Shown one piece after another: positions 26,008 to 35,986 of a stretch of DNA of 64,000 bases. Made by a program: the position numbers and the translations under genes. Position 1 is the first letter of the stretch, and every line of letters starts with the position of its first letter. The stretch lies in contig NZ_JACHHX010000007.1 in NCBI RefSeq assembly GCF_014202935.1, forward strand, positions 1 through 64,000, in the 5' to 3' direction. The notes under the pieces are model-generated. The model was not told the DNA's origin and did not search any database. It worked only from the letters and a program-made list of their open reading frames with translations. The stretch comes from Rehaibacterium terrae. Lineage in GTDB: Bacteria; Pseudomonadota; Gammaproteobacteria; Xanthomonadales; Xanthomonadaceae.

Positions 26008-27012
26008 TCAGGCCACCGCCGCGGTGGGGCGCCGGGTGTGCGCGATGGCGCGCTCGACCAGCGCCCAGTCGGCGCCGTCGCGGTGCGCGCCTTCGCTCAA
26101 CACCTGCCGGAACGCGCGCCCGCCCGGCTGGCCGTGGAACAGGCCGAGCAGATGGCGGGTGATGTGCTTGAGCGCGTGGCCGGCGGCGAGGTGCCCGCGC
26201 ACGTAGGCCTCCATCCCCCGCAGCAGCTCGGCGCGCGGGACGAGGTCGGCGGCGTCGCCGAACAGCGCCCGGTCGAGCCGGTGCAGCAGGTAGGGGTCGT
26301 GATAGGCCGCGCGCCCCAGCATCACGCCGTCGACGTGCGCCAAGTGCGCCAGCGCGTCCTCCACCGTGGCGATGCCGCCGTTGATCAGCACGCGCAGCGC
26401 CGGCCGCTCGCGCTTGAGCCGGTACACCCATTCGTAGCGCAGCGGCGGGATCTCGCGGTTCTCCTTTGGGCTCAGCCCCTGCAGCCAGGCCTTGCGCGCG
26501 TGCACCACGAACAATCCGCAGCCGGCCGCCGCCACCTGGTCGACGAAGGCGCGGAAGACGTCGTAGTCCTCCATCTCGTCCACGCCCAGCCGGCACTTCA
26601 CCGTCACCGGGATCGCCACCCGCGCCCGCATCGCCGCCACGCAATCGGCGACCAGCGCCGGCTCCTTCATCAGGCAGGCGCCGAAGCGCCCCGCCTGCAC
26701 GCGGTCGGACGGGCAGCCGACATTGAGGTTGACCTCGTCGTAGCCGAGGCCTTCCGCGATCGCCGCCGCCTCCGCCAACGCCGCCGGCTCGCTGCCGCCC
26801 AGCTGCAGCGCCAGCGGCCGCTCGGCCGGGTCGAAGCCGAGCAGCTTGGCGCGGTCGCCGCGGATCGCCGCCTGCGCGTGCACCATCTCGGTGTACAGCC
26901 GCGCGTTCGGCGACAGCAGCCGGTGGAAATAGCGGCAATGCCGGTCGGTCCACTCCATCATCGGGGCGACGCAGAGGCGGATCCGGTCCAGTGGCGGCAG
27001 GGGCGATGTCAT
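26008..27012 (-). CDS. dusA: tRNA-dihydrouridine synthase A
   Basis: Flavin enzyme reducing uridines 20/20a in the tRNA D-loop. The 334-residue TIM barrel begins CVAPMMEWTDRHCR, has the catalytic Cys100 in NLNVGCPSDRVQ, substrate/FMN loops GVDEMEDYD, INGGIAT and MLGRAAY, and the C-terminal helical domain HITRHLLGLFHGQPGGRAFR that is diagnostic for DusA over DusB/C. It is divergent from the TetR gene 100 bases away. Confidence 0.95.
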   Translation of the reverse strand: MTSPLPPLDRIRLCVAPMMEWTDRHCRYFHRLLSPNARLYTEMVHAQAAIRGDRAKLLGFDPAERPLALQLGGSEPAALAEAAAIAEGLGYDEVNLNVGCPSDRVQAGRFGACLMKEPALVADCVAAMRARVAIPVTVKCRLGVDEMEDYDVFRAFVDQVAAAGCGLFVVHARKAWLQGLSPKENREIPPLRYEWVYRLKRERPALRVLINGGIATVEDALAHLAHVDGVMLGRAAYHDPYLLHRLDRALFGDAADLVPRAELLRGMEAYVRGHLAAGHALKHITRHLLGLFHGQPGGRAFRQVLSEGAHRDGADWALVERAIAHTRRPTAAVA

Positions 27013-27085
27013 CGGCGCATTGTAGCGACGCGGTGGCGACGGCCCGTGAACCGCGCCCGCCGCGTGCGTGTCGGCGCTTGCGCTT

Positions 27086-27108
27086 TATTTAATTGTCTGT
27101 TTAATTAT
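27086..27108 (+). promoter_or_regulatory. AT-rich promoter with TTTAATT direct repeat upstream of tetR
   Basis: In a 70% GC setting this A+T island stands out. TTTAATT occurs at 27088-27094 and 27100-27106, one turn (12 bp) apart, ending just before ATG 27113. It likely holds the promoter and the autoregulatory site of the TetR-family gene. Confidence 0.6.
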
Positions 27109-27112
27109 TTTC

Positions 27113-27784
27113 ATGGACAAACGCTCCCCACCCCGCCGCGGACGCCGCCCCGGCCGCCCGTCCGAGCCGCAGGCCGAGGCGCTGGACGCCCGCGAGCGGC
27201 TGCTCGACGCGGCGCTGGATCGCTTCGTCAAGGAGGGTATCGCCGCCAGCACCCTGCGCGCGATCGCCGATCAGGCCGGGGTCACCCCGGCGCTGCTGCA
27301 CTACTACTTCGGCGACAGGCAGCAACTGGTCGAAGCGGTGATCGAGGACCGGCTGATGCCGGCGCTGGCCGGCCTGCGCGGCGCCATCGGTCAGGCCGGC
27401 GGCGACCTGCGCGCGCTGGTGCGCGGCTTCGTCGCGGCCGCCTTTGCGCTGGCCGAGACGCACCCCTGGCTGCCCCCGCTGTGGGTGCGCGAGGTGTTGA
27501 GCGAAGGCGGCGCGCTGCGCGGCCTGCTGCGCGAGCGCATCGCGCCGATGGTGCCGCTGGCGCTGGCGCAACGCTTCGCCGAGGCCCAGCGGCATGGCCG
27601 CCTCAACGCCGAGCTCGACCCGCGCCTGCTGGTGGTCTCGCTGGTCGGCCTGACCCTGTTCCCGCTCGCCGCCGCGCCGATCTGGCGCGACATCTTCGAC
27701 GCCGGCGATGTCGGCCGCGAGCAATTGCTGCTGCACACCCTCGCCCTGCTGGAAAACGGGCTGGAGCTCGATCATGACGACTGA
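27113..27784 (+). CDS. TetR-family repressor of the adjacent efflux operon (CecR/YbiH-like)
   Basis: A 223-residue regulator with an Arg/Pro-rich N-terminal arm and the TetR helix-turn-helix (RERLLDAALDRFVKEGIAASTLRAIADQAGVTPALLHYYFGDRQQLV), followed by a ligand-binding helical domain. It overlaps the HlyD gene by 11 bases. The order TetR - HlyD - ABC ATPase - ABC permease parallels E. coli ybiH(cecR)-ybhG-ybhF-ybhS. An AT-rich direct repeat immediately upstream is the probable operator. The inducer is unknown. Confidence 0.88.
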   Translation: MDKRSPPRRGRRPGRPSEPQAEALDARERLLDAALDRFVKEGIAASTLRAIADQAGVTPALLHYYFGDRQQLVEAVIEDRLMPALAGLRGAIGQAGGDLRALVRGFVAAAFALAETHPWLPPLWVREVLSEGGALRGLLRERIAPMVPLALAQRFAEAQRHGRLNAELDPRLLVVSLVGLTLFPLAAAPIWRDIFDAGDVGREQLLLHTLALLENGLELDHDD

Positions 27785-28742
27785 ATCCGCGTCCCGCGCC
27801 CTGCCCCTGCTCGCGGCGCTGCTGCTGGCCGCCTGTGCTGGCGACGACGGCCCCCACCTGCCCGGCCAGCTCGAATACGAGCGCATCGCGGTGCCCGCCG
27901 AACTGTCCGAGCCGGTGCTGCTACTGGCCGTGCGCGAAGGCCAGCCGGTCACGGCCGGCGAGCTGCTGGCCCGGCTCGACCCGCGCCGCGCCGACGCCCG
28001 CCTGGCGCGCGCCGAAGCCGAGCTGCGCCAGCACGAGGCGCGGCTGTCGGAACTGATCCACGGCGCCCGCCCGGAAACGCTCGACGCCGCCCGCGCCGCG
28101 CTGGCGCGCGCCCAGGCCGCCGCCGATGACGCTCAGCGCGAACAGCGCCGTCTCGCCGAACTGCGCCGGCGCGAACTGATCGCCCAGGCCGAGCTCGACC
28201 GCGCCGACACCGCGCGCCGCCGCGCCGAGGCCGACGCCCGCGCCGCCGACGCGCAACTGCGCGAGCTCACCCGCGGCACCCGCGAGGAGCAATTGCACCA
28301 GGCCGAGGCCGCGGTCGCCGCCGCCCGCGCCGCCGTGGACGAGGCCCGCATCGCCCGCGAGCGGCTCGACCTGCGCGCACCGCGCGACGGCCGTGTCGAC
28401 GCGCTGCCGTTCAAACCCGGCGACCAGCCGCCACCGGGCGCCGCCGTCGCCACCCTGCTCACCGGCGAAGCTTACGCGCGCGTGTTCGTGCCGGCCGCGC
28501 AGCGCGCGCGGATGGCGGAAGGCCAACGCTTCCGCGTGACGGTCGAGGGCATCGACACGCCGTTCGCCGGCACGCTGCGCAGCATCGCCGCCGAGCCCGC
28601 GTTCACGCCCTACTTCGCGCTCGCCGGCGACGACGCCAGCCGGCTGGTCTACCGCGCCGAGATCGTCCTGGATGAAACCGCGCGCACGCTGCCCGCCGGC
28701 CTGCCGCTCACCGCCACGCCCGTGACCGGCGATGCGCGCTGA
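27774..28742 (+). CDS. HlyD-family periplasmic adaptor lipoprotein (YbhG-like)
   Basis: A 322-residue membrane-fusion protein linking the ABC pump to an outer-membrane channel. The lipobox is LLAAC with Cys21. A split lipoyl/barrel-sandwich domain (EPVLLLAVREGQPVTAGELLARL; DLRAPRDGRVDALPFKPGDQ) brackets a long Ala/Arg/Glu-rich coiled coil (about 75-190), typical for YbhG. It overlaps both neighbours by 11 bases, showing tight translational coupling. Unlike E. coli YbhG it appears to be a lipoprotein. Confidence 0.88.
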   Translation: MTTESASRALPLLAALLLAACAGDDGPHLPGQLEYERIAVPAELSEPVLLLAVREGQPVTAGELLARLDPRRADARLARAEAELRQHEARLSELIHGARPETLDAARAALARAQAAADDAQREQRRLAELRRRELIAQAELDRADTARRRAEADARAADAQLRELTRGTREEQLHQAEAAVAAARAAVDEARIARERLDLRAPRDGRVDALPFKPGDQPPPGAAVATLLTGEAYARVFVPAAQRARMAEGQRFRVTVEGIDTPFAGTLRSIAAEPAFTPYFALAGDDASRLVYRAEIVLDETARTLPAGLPLTATPVTGDAR

Positions 28743-29670
28743 GCCCGCCATCCGCGCCCGCGGGCTGACCCGCCGCTTCGGCGACCTGGTCGCGGTCGAC
28801 CGGCTCGACCTCGACGTGCCGCGCGGGCAGGTGTACGGCTTTCTCGGCCCCAACGGCTCGGGCAAGTCCACCAGCCTGCGCATGCTGTGCGGGCTGCTGC
28901 GGCCGAGCGCGGGCGAGATCGAAGTGCTGGGCCTGCGCGTGCCCGAGCAGGCCGAGGCGCTCAAGCGCCGGATCGGCTACATGACGCAGAAGTTCTCGCT
29001 GTACGAAGACCTCACCGTGCAGGAGAACCTGGAGTTCCTGGCCGCCGTGCACGGCATCCCGCGCCGCCGCGCGAAGGCGCGCATCGACGAGATGATCGAG
29101 CGCTACCGCTTCACCACCATGCGCCGACAGCTCGCCGGCACCATGTCGGGCGGCCAGAAGCAACGCCTGGCGCTGGCCGGCAGCGTGCTGCACGAACCCG
29201 AGCTGCTGCTGCTCGACGAGCCGACCAGCGCGGTCGACCCGCAGTCGCGGCGCGATTTCTGGGCCAGCCTGTTCGAGCTGGCCGACGCCGGCGCCACCCT
29301 GCTGGTGTCCACGCACTACATGGACGAGGCCGAGCGCTGCCATCGCCTGGCCATCCTCGACCGCGGCCGGCTGGTCGCCGACGGCACGCCGCACGACCTG
29401 TGCGCCGGCCTGCCCGGCGCGGTGCTGCGCATCGACGGCGACGATCTGCGCAGCGTGGAGTCTTTCCTGCTACGACGAGACGACGTGCTCGGCGTCGCCC
29501 AGATCGGCGTGCACCTGCGCGTGCTGGTGACCGCCGGCGAGCCCGGCCCGCTGGCGCGTGCGCTGCACGCTGCCGGCTTCCGCGTGCAGGTGCAGCCCGC
29601 CGCGCCGAATCTCGAGGACGTGTTCGTCGCCGCCACCCGCGGCCGGCGCACGGAGGCGCGCGCGGCATGA
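28732..29670 (+). CDS. ABC transporter ATP-binding protein
   Basis: A 312-residue nucleotide-binding subunit. It shows Walker A GPNGSGKST (39-47), Q-loop MTQKFSLY, signature MSGGQKQR, Walker B LLLLDEPTS and H-loop STHYMDEA. The last 90 residues form a DrrA-like regulatory extension. It corresponds to one half of the tandem ATPase YbhF; a single copy per chain is present here, so two would dimerise. The stop overlaps the permease start (ATGA). Confidence 0.93.
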   Translation: MRAEPAIRARGLTRRFGDLVAVDRLDLDVPRGQVYGFLGPNGSGKSTSLRMLCGLLRPSAGEIEVLGLRVPEQAEALKRRIGYMTQKFSLYEDLTVQENLEFLAAVHGIPRRRAKARIDEMIERYRFTTMRRQLAGTMSGGQKQRLALAGSVLHEPELLLLDEPTSAVDPQSRRDFWASLFELADAGATLLVSTHYMDEAERCHRLAILDRGRLVADGTPHDLCAGLPGAVLRIDGDDLRSVESFLLRRDDVLGVAQIGVHLRVLVTAGEPGPLARALHAAGFRVQVQPAAPNLEDVFVAATRGRRTEARAA

Positions 29671-30758
29671 GCCTCACCCGCCTGCTCGCCATCGTCGTCA
29701 AGGAGTTGCGGCAACTGCGCCGCGACCGCCTGAGCTTCGCCATGATCGTCGGCATCCCGACGCTCCAGCTGCTGCTGTTCGGCTTCGCCATCAACCTGGA
29801 CGTGCGCGGCCTGCCGGCCGGTGTGCTCGACCAGGCCGGCACCGCGCAGTCGCGCGAGCTGGTCGCCGGCATGCAGGCCAGCGGCGTGATCCGCCTGCGC
29901 CACCACGCGCGCTCGCCGCAGGAGATCGACGAGCTGATGCGCCGCGGCGACATCAGCCTGGCGCTGGTGCTGCCGGCCGACCTCGAAGCCCGGCTGGCGC
30001 GCCGCGACCGCCCGGCACTGCAAGTGGTGGTGGACGGCTCCGACCAGGTGATCCAGGCCGCCGCGCGCCAGCTCGCGGCCTACCCGGTGCATGGCGTGGC
30101 CGGCTGGACGAAGCGCGTGGCGCCGGTCGAGGTGGTCAACTTCCACAACCCCGAGCGGCGCGCGCCGGTCAACACCGTGCCTGGCCTGATCGGCGTGATC
30201 CTGACCATGACCATGGTGCTGTTCACCGCCGTCGCGCTGGTGCGCGAACGCGAGCGCGGCAACCTGGAGATGCTGATCGCCACCCCGGTGTCACCGTGGG
30301 AACTGACCGTGGGCAAGGTACTGCCCTTCGTCGGCATCGGGCTGGTGCAGGTGACGCTGGTGCTGCTGCTCGGGCGGCTGGTGTTCGACGTGCCGATCCG
30401 TGGCGGGCTCGGCGACGTCTACCTCGCCGCGCTGGCGTTCATCGTCGCCAGCCTGGCGCTGGGCGTGTTCCTGTCCACACTGGCGCGCAGCCAGTTCCAG
30501 GCCATGCAGTTGGCGTTCTTCACCTTCCTGCCGCAGATCCTGCTGTCGGGCTTCATGTTCCCCTACGCCGGCATGCCGGCGTTCGCGCAGTGGCTGGCCG
30601 AGATCCTGCCGATGACGCATTTCATGCGGCTGATCCGCGGCATCATGCTGCGCGGCGCCGACCTGATCGAACTGTGGCCGGACCTGGCCGCGCTGGGCCT
30701 GTTCGCCGCCGTGTTCCTGACCCTGTCCACCCTGCGTGTGCACAAGCGGCTGGATTGA
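29667..30758 (+). CDS. ABC-2 type permease (YbhS/YbhR-like)
   Basis: A 363-residue membrane subunit. One N-terminal helix (about 24-44) is followed by a large periplasmic domain (about 45-170), then five helices. The family segment NTVPGLIGVILTMTMVLFTAVALVRERERGNLEMLIATPVSPWEL is spread over the second helix and coupling loop, and FFTFLPQILLSGFMFPYAGMP follows near the end. E. coli has two such permeases (YbhS, YbhR); only one is here, so a homodimer is expected. Likely function is export of drugs or other hydrophobic compounds. Confidence 0.9.
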   Translation: MSLTRLLAIVVKELRQLRRDRLSFAMIVGIPTLQLLLFGFAINLDVRGLPAGVLDQAGTAQSRELVAGMQASGVIRLRHHARSPQEIDELMRRGDISLALVLPADLEARLARRDRPALQVVVDGSDQVIQAAARQLAAYPVHGVAGWTKRVAPVEVVNFHNPERRAPVNTVPGLIGVILTMTMVLFTAVALVRERERGNLEMLIATPVSPWELTVGKVLPFVGIGLVQVTLVLLLGRLVFDVPIRGGLGDVYLAALAFIVASLALGVFLSTLARSQFQAMQLAFFTFLPQILLSGFMFPYAGMPAFAQWLAEILPMTHFMRLIRGIMLRGADLIELWPDLAALGLFAAVFLTLSTLRVHKRLD

Positions 30759-30789
30759 GCGCCGCGCCCGGCGACGGCGGCGATGCCGA

Positions 30790-31353
30790 TCAGTCGCGAC
30801 CCTTGCCTTTGCCCTTGCCCTTGTCGCCGGCGTGGGCGGGCGGGCCGCCGTGGCCGCGTTCGGGGCCGGCCGCCTTCGCCGGCGGGCCGCCGCGCCCGTG
30901 CGGCGGCCCGCCCTGCCAGCGGCCGTGCGATTTGCCGACATGGCCCTTGAGTGCATGGAACTCGGGCGAGCCAGGCTTGATGCCCAGGCGCTGGGCGACC
31001 ACGCCCCAGCCGTGACCATGGTCGGTCTCCCAGATCCGGATCACTTCGATGCAGGGACGGCGGGTGTAGTGGGCGATGGCGCAGGCGTAGTAGACGTCGG
31101 CCGGCGCCCAGCGGCGGTCGACGACGTACTCGCGCACCAGGTAGCGCGGAGCGCCGAAACTCACCACCACCTCGTCGACGAAGCCGTCGAGGTCGCCGCG
31201 GGCGAACACGTTCAGGTCGCCCAGTCGCGCGTCCACCCAGGCGTCGCCGCTGCGCGGACTGAAGCCGAAAGCGTAGTGCTCCTGCGCGGCTGCGGCGGCC
31301 GACAGGCCGAGCCACAGCGCCAGCACGGGGATGAACCATCGATGGTTACGCAT
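30790..31353 (-). CDS. Exported protein with Gly/Pro/Lys-rich tail, function unknown
   Basis: A 187-residue secreted protein with a signal peptide (about 1-23, ending AAAAQ). The folded part (about 24-140) has two cysteines (YYACAIAHYTRRPC) and a helix EVIRIWETDHGHGWGVVAQRLG. The tail is low-complexity GGPPHGRGGPPAKAAG followed by repeated KGKG. AGGAG precedes ATG 31353. I recall similar unnamed proteins in other proteobacteria but cannot name a domain. It converges with the efflux operon and is 80 bases from the NlpE-like gene. Confidence 0.78.
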   Translation of the reverse strand: MRNHRWFIPVLALWLGLSAAAAAQEHYAFGFSPRSGDAWVDARLGDLNVFARGDLDGFVDEVVVSFGAPRYLVREYVVDRRWAPADVYYACAIAHYTRRPCIEVIRIWETDHGHGWGVVAQRLGIKPGSPEFHALKGHVGKSHGRWQGGPPHGRGGPPAKAAGPERGHGGPPAHAGDKGKGKGKGRD

Positions 31354-31433
31354 CGCTCCACTCCTGATCGGTGTGCCTGGGGCGCAGTCTGGCGCGGCGC
31401 GCTGAATCGGTTCTGAAACCGCCGTCACGGCAT

Positions 31434-31901
31434 TCAGCGCTCGTTGACGACCGGACGCAGGGTGTAGTCGAGCCGGGAGTCGATCCGTCGGCCGCTGCGG
31501 TCGAGCAGCTCCAGCCCGTCGTCGTCGCGACGCAGGAAGGCGCGGCGACGGGTGGCGTCGTCGGCATCCAGGGTATAGACGACCGCCTGCGGGTCCGCGT
31601 CGAACCCGTGCGACACCGCCCACGCGCCCTGGCTGTGGAAGACCGTGTCGCCGTCGTCCTCGACGCCGAGATAGCTTTCGGTCAGCACGTACTCGCGCCG
31701 CTCGCCCTGCTGGATCAGCAGCAGCTCGGTGTCGATGCCGGCGCAGTCGGCGCAGGGCAGCACGGCCTGCCAGCGACGCTCGTACACCGCTCCGGCGGCG
31801 GCCGGTACGGCGGCGTGCTCATGGGGGCCGGCCTCGCCCTCGTCGCGCCGGCAGGCGCCGAGCAGGATCAGGATCGCGAGTACGGGAAGCAGGCGGCGCA
31901 T
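31434..31901 (-). CDS. NlpE N-terminal-like lipoprotein
   Basis: A 155-residue outer-membrane-type lipoprotein (lipobox LLGAC, Cys17). The mature part contains WQAVLPCADCAGIDTELLLIQ, the hallmark CxxC segment of NlpE, plus YVLTESYLG and a C-terminal beta region. Full NlpE has a second OB domain that is missing here, as in many NlpE-N-only proteins. In E. coli NlpE signals copper or surface stress to CpxAR; no Cpx genes are nearby. Confidence 0.82.
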   Translation of the reverse strand: MRRLLPVLAILILLGACRRDEGEAGPHEHAAVPAAAGAVYERRWQAVLPCADCAGIDTELLLIQQGERREYVLTESYLGVEDDGDTVFHSQGAWAVSHGFDADPQAVVYTLDADDATRRRAFLRRDDDGLELLDRSGRRIDSRLDYTLRPVVNER

Positions 31902-31959
31902 GGCGGCAGGCCGGTCGAGGCGGTGCCGCCATCCTACCCCCGGCGCGGTCGCGGCGGCA

Positions 31960-32363
31960 TCAACTCCGCGGCGCGGGCGGCGCCGGTCGCGCCGCGCGCA
32001 CCACCAGCCAGACGATGCCGACCACCACCAGCAGCGGCAGCAGCACCGGCGCGGCGAACAGCAGCACCAGCCCGGCCACCACCGCGAACACGACGAAGGC
32101 GGCCAGACCGAGCGCGCCGAGCACGGCCGGCAGCACCAGCAACAGCACTGCCAGCCCGATGAACAGGCCAACGGCTCCGGCCAGAAAACCCGCCACGCCG
32201 CCGACCAGACCACCGATCAGGCCGCCGAGTCCGGGCGCCTGCCACGACCATGGCGCGCCGTCCACGAGGTGGCCGAACAGGAACGGTCCGGGCAGCGCCA
32301 GCGCGCCCACCCACCCCAGCACCAGCAGGGCCAGCAGGCCCAACACGATCCATCCCACGAGTT

Positions 32364-32370
<7 letters not shown>
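31960..32370 (-). CDS. Small Gly-rich membrane protein
   Basis: A 136-residue, strongly hydrophobic product with about four membrane helices (5-25, 47-75, 75-95, 98-125) and glycine-zipper-like GLGGLIGGLVGGVAGFLAG. It ends in a short Pro/Ala/Arg tail. The GTG at 32370 is supported by AGGAG ten bases upstream. It overlaps the end of the diguanylate cyclase gene by 7 bases, so the two are coupled. No family is recognised. Confidence 0.7.
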
Positions 32371-33698
<1,328 letters not shown>

Positions 33699-33815
33699 GG
33701 CCGGTTGTCCCGTGGAAGACAACCGGACAGGAGCAAATTCCGTGCCGCGCGCAGCGCCGGATCCACGTCGCCCCGCCGACCGGGAAGTCGGCGGGGACGA
33801 GGCCTGCCCCAGACG

Positions 33816-34193
33816 TCAGTAGCGGTAACGGATCACCACCTCGCCGCGCCCCCGGTAGTAGGGGTCATGACGGTAGTGGTGGCGATGCTTGTAGCGCTTC
33901 GGCGGCGGGCCGTAATGGCGCACGTAGTGGCCTGGCGGCACGAAACGCGGCGGGCCGGGCGGGCCGTAGTAGTAACGATGCTCGACGACCCGGTAATACC
34001 GCGGCGGGCCGTAGCGGTGATACTCGACGTAGAGCGGCTCGCGGCTGTGGCGATGGTAGGCGCGACCGGACGTGAAGATCACGTCGCCCACGTCCACGTA
34101 CACCCGCACACCGCTGGCCTGCGCCGGCGCCGGGGCAGCCAGGCCGATCAGCGCGGCCACGGCCAGCGAAACGATCAGGGCCTTCGCACGCAT
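33816..34193 (-). CDS. Secreted Tyr/His/Pro-rich protein
   Basis: A 125-residue product with a signal peptide (about 1-26, ending PAQA). A short conserved-looking core follows (VRVYVDVGDVIFTSGRAYHR), then a low-complexity region rich in Tyr, His, Pro, Arg (YYYGPPGPP, KRYKHRHHYRH). GGAGGAG precedes ATG 34193. Such tails suggest metal or polyanion binding at the envelope, but nothing specific can be claimed. Confidence 0.75.
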   Translation of the reverse strand: MRAKALIVSLAVAALIGLAAPAPAQASGVRVYVDVGDVIFTSGRAYHRHSREPLYVEYHRYGPPRYYRVVEHRYYYGPPGPPRFVPPGHYVRHYGPPPKRYKHRHHYRHDPYYRGRGEVVIRYRY

Positions 34194-34421
34194 GGCGGTC
34201 TCCTCCAGTGGACTGGCCGCCAGCCTCGCCCGCGCCGGGTGAATCCGCTTTGAACCCAGGCCTGAACGGTGGGCGTCGTTCAGCCCCGGGTCGATTTCGG
34301 CGCGCGCTGCGAACGGCCCGAACCGTGACGAAGCGCCGAAACTTTTTCTTACGGCCACGCTCAGTATGGTGACAGGGCCGTGACCGCCACGGCCCATGCA
34401 AGCGCCACGAAGGAGGCAGGT

Positions 34422-34763
34422 ATGCGCATCGAAGTTCTCAGCCGCACCACCCAGGCCGGCATCGACAACGTCGCCACCGTCGAACGCCGCACCCGGCATC
34501 TGCTGGACCGCCTGGACGACCGCATACAGCGCCTGGAAGTGCAGCTCGTCGACGAGAACGGCCCCAAGGGCGGCGTCGACCGCCGCTGCCGGGTCAGCGC
34601 CAAGCTGGTGGACGGCGAAGTGTTGCACGCCGAGGCGCGCTCCGAACTGATCCCCAACGCGGTGGACCGGGCGATCCGCAAGCTGGTGCGCCGCATCACC
34701 GACCTGCGTGGCCGGGAAATCGACAGCCGTCGCCGCGCCGGCGGCGAGGCGGTCGCCGCCTGA
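34422..34763 (+). CDS. HPF/RaiA-family ribosome-associated protein
   Basis: A 113-residue protein matching the short hibernation-promoting-factor fold: MRIEVLSRTTQAGIDNVATVERRTRHLLDRL region, LVDENGPKGGVDRRC and the helix NAVDRAIRKLVRRI. These factors bind the 30S decoding centre in stationary phase or stress. AAGGAGG precedes ATG 34422. Length is that of short HPF. It lacks the long-HPF dimerisation domain. It is not in the rpoN-hpf-pts context, so it may be a second, specialised paralogue. Confidence 0.8.
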   Translation: MRIEVLSRTTQAGIDNVATVERRTRHLLDRLDDRIQRLEVQLVDENGPKGGVDRRCRVSAKLVDGEVLHAEARSELIPNAVDRAIRKLVRRITDLRGREIDSRRRAGGEAVAA

Positions 34764-34839
34764 CCGTGCGCCGTCATCCGCGATGTGCCGCCGGGCGCCG
34801 CATGGCGCCCGGCGCCGTTTCATCGGCCACGCGAGGCGC

Positions 34840-35556
34840 CTACGCGGCAACGGCGGCGATGCGGGCGACCGCGCCGGGGATCTCCTCGCTGCGCGAGACC
34901 CGCACCACGCGCGAGGCGTGTTCCGGCTGCAGGCCGTTCTCCAGCTCGTGCGCCCAGGTCACGTGGTAGGGCATGTGCACGCCCCAGCCGCCCAGGCGCA
35001 CCACCGGCTCGATGTCCGAGCGCAGCGAGTTGCCGACCATCACGAAGCCTTCCGCGCCGGCCCCGCACTCGCGCAGCACGCGGGCGTAGCACTCGGGGTT
35101 CTTCTCCGAGACGATTTCGATGCGGGTGAAGACATCGGCCAGCCCGGAGCTGGCGATCTTGGCCTCCTGGTGGAACAGGTCACCCTTGGTGATCAGCACC
35201 ACCGGCCAGCGCACCGCCACGGATTCGACCGCGGTGCGGATGCCCGGCAGCAGCTCGACCGGGTGCGCCAGCACCTCCTTGCCGAGCGCGACGATGCGGT
35301 GGATGTCGGCCGCCGAGATGCGCTCGGCGGTCACTTCGATCGCCGTCTCGATCATCGACAGCGTCATGCCCTTGGCACCGTAGCCGAACAGCTTGAGATT
35401 GCGGCGCTCGGCCGAGAGCAGCACGTCGTTGATGTGCGCCTCGTCGAGGTCCACGTAGCGCGACAGCAGCGTGCGGAACGCCTCGCCCGCGGCCTGGTAA
35501 TAGCCCTCGCTGTGCCAGAGGGTGTCGTCGCCGTCGAATCCGACCAGTTGCACCAT
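34840..35556 (-). CDS. HAD-superfamily hydrolase
   Basis: A 238-residue phosphohydrolase with the four HAD motifs: GFDGDDTLW (nucleophile Asp and general acid), LITKGD, a lysine in SEKNPECYARV and VMVGNSLRSDIEP. The cap is of the small helical type after motif I. GAGG lies before ATG 35556. Substrate is not predictable; phosphoglycolate phosphatase-like or nucleotidase-like activity is possible. Confidence 0.88.
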   Translation of the reverse strand: MVQLVGFDGDDTLWHSEGYYQAAGEAFRTLLSRYVDLDEAHINDVLLSAERRNLKLFGYGAKGMTLSMIETAIEVTAERISAADIHRIVALGKEVLAHPVELLPGIRTAVESVAVRWPVVLITKGDLFHQEAKIASSGLADVFTRIEIVSEKNPECYARVLRECGAGAEGFVMVGNSLRSDIEPVVRLGGWGVHMPYHVTWAHELENGLQPEHASRVVRVSRSEEIPGAVARIAAVAA

Positions 35557-35986
35557 CTGCCCTCGATCCTCGTATGCCCGCGGCAATGGTTTACGCACGC
35601 CCAGGCACTTGACGACCACCGCTGTGTGGCCCCGCACGAAGCATACTGCAGGCCTGCTGCACCCCAGGCGCAGATCCGGACCGGGGCCTGACGCCGGGCA
35701 GCGGCTGGTGTGGGCCTGCCTCTGCCGCCGGGCCGGACCACGGTGTCTGCGGGGCGTCGGGTACTGCCTTCGCTGCCAACCCAGGGCTCTGCAAAGATCC
35801 ACGGGCACGGGAAGGATCAGCCAGCCGGCGACCGAAGTCCGGCCCACTGCGAAGCGGTCGAACGAACCCGGACGATGCCGGGTGCGCAACCCGGAAAACA
35901 CCTCGTCCTGTGTGTTTTCCGACAGACTGCTAGACTTTCCGGGGCGCGCCGCATGCCCATGCGGGCCGCTTCTGAGGAGCCCATCC
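35557..35986 (+). promoter_or_regulatory. 430-base intergenic region with hairpin and extended -10
   Basis: No convincing gene is found between the divergent HAD and SDR genes. A 10-bp inverted repeat CGGAAAACAC / GTGTTTTCCG (35892-35901, 35912-35921) is followed by TGCTAGACT (35928-35936), an extended -10 that could drive the SDR gene about 50 bases downstream. The rest is GC-rich without recognised motifs. Confidence 0.45.
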
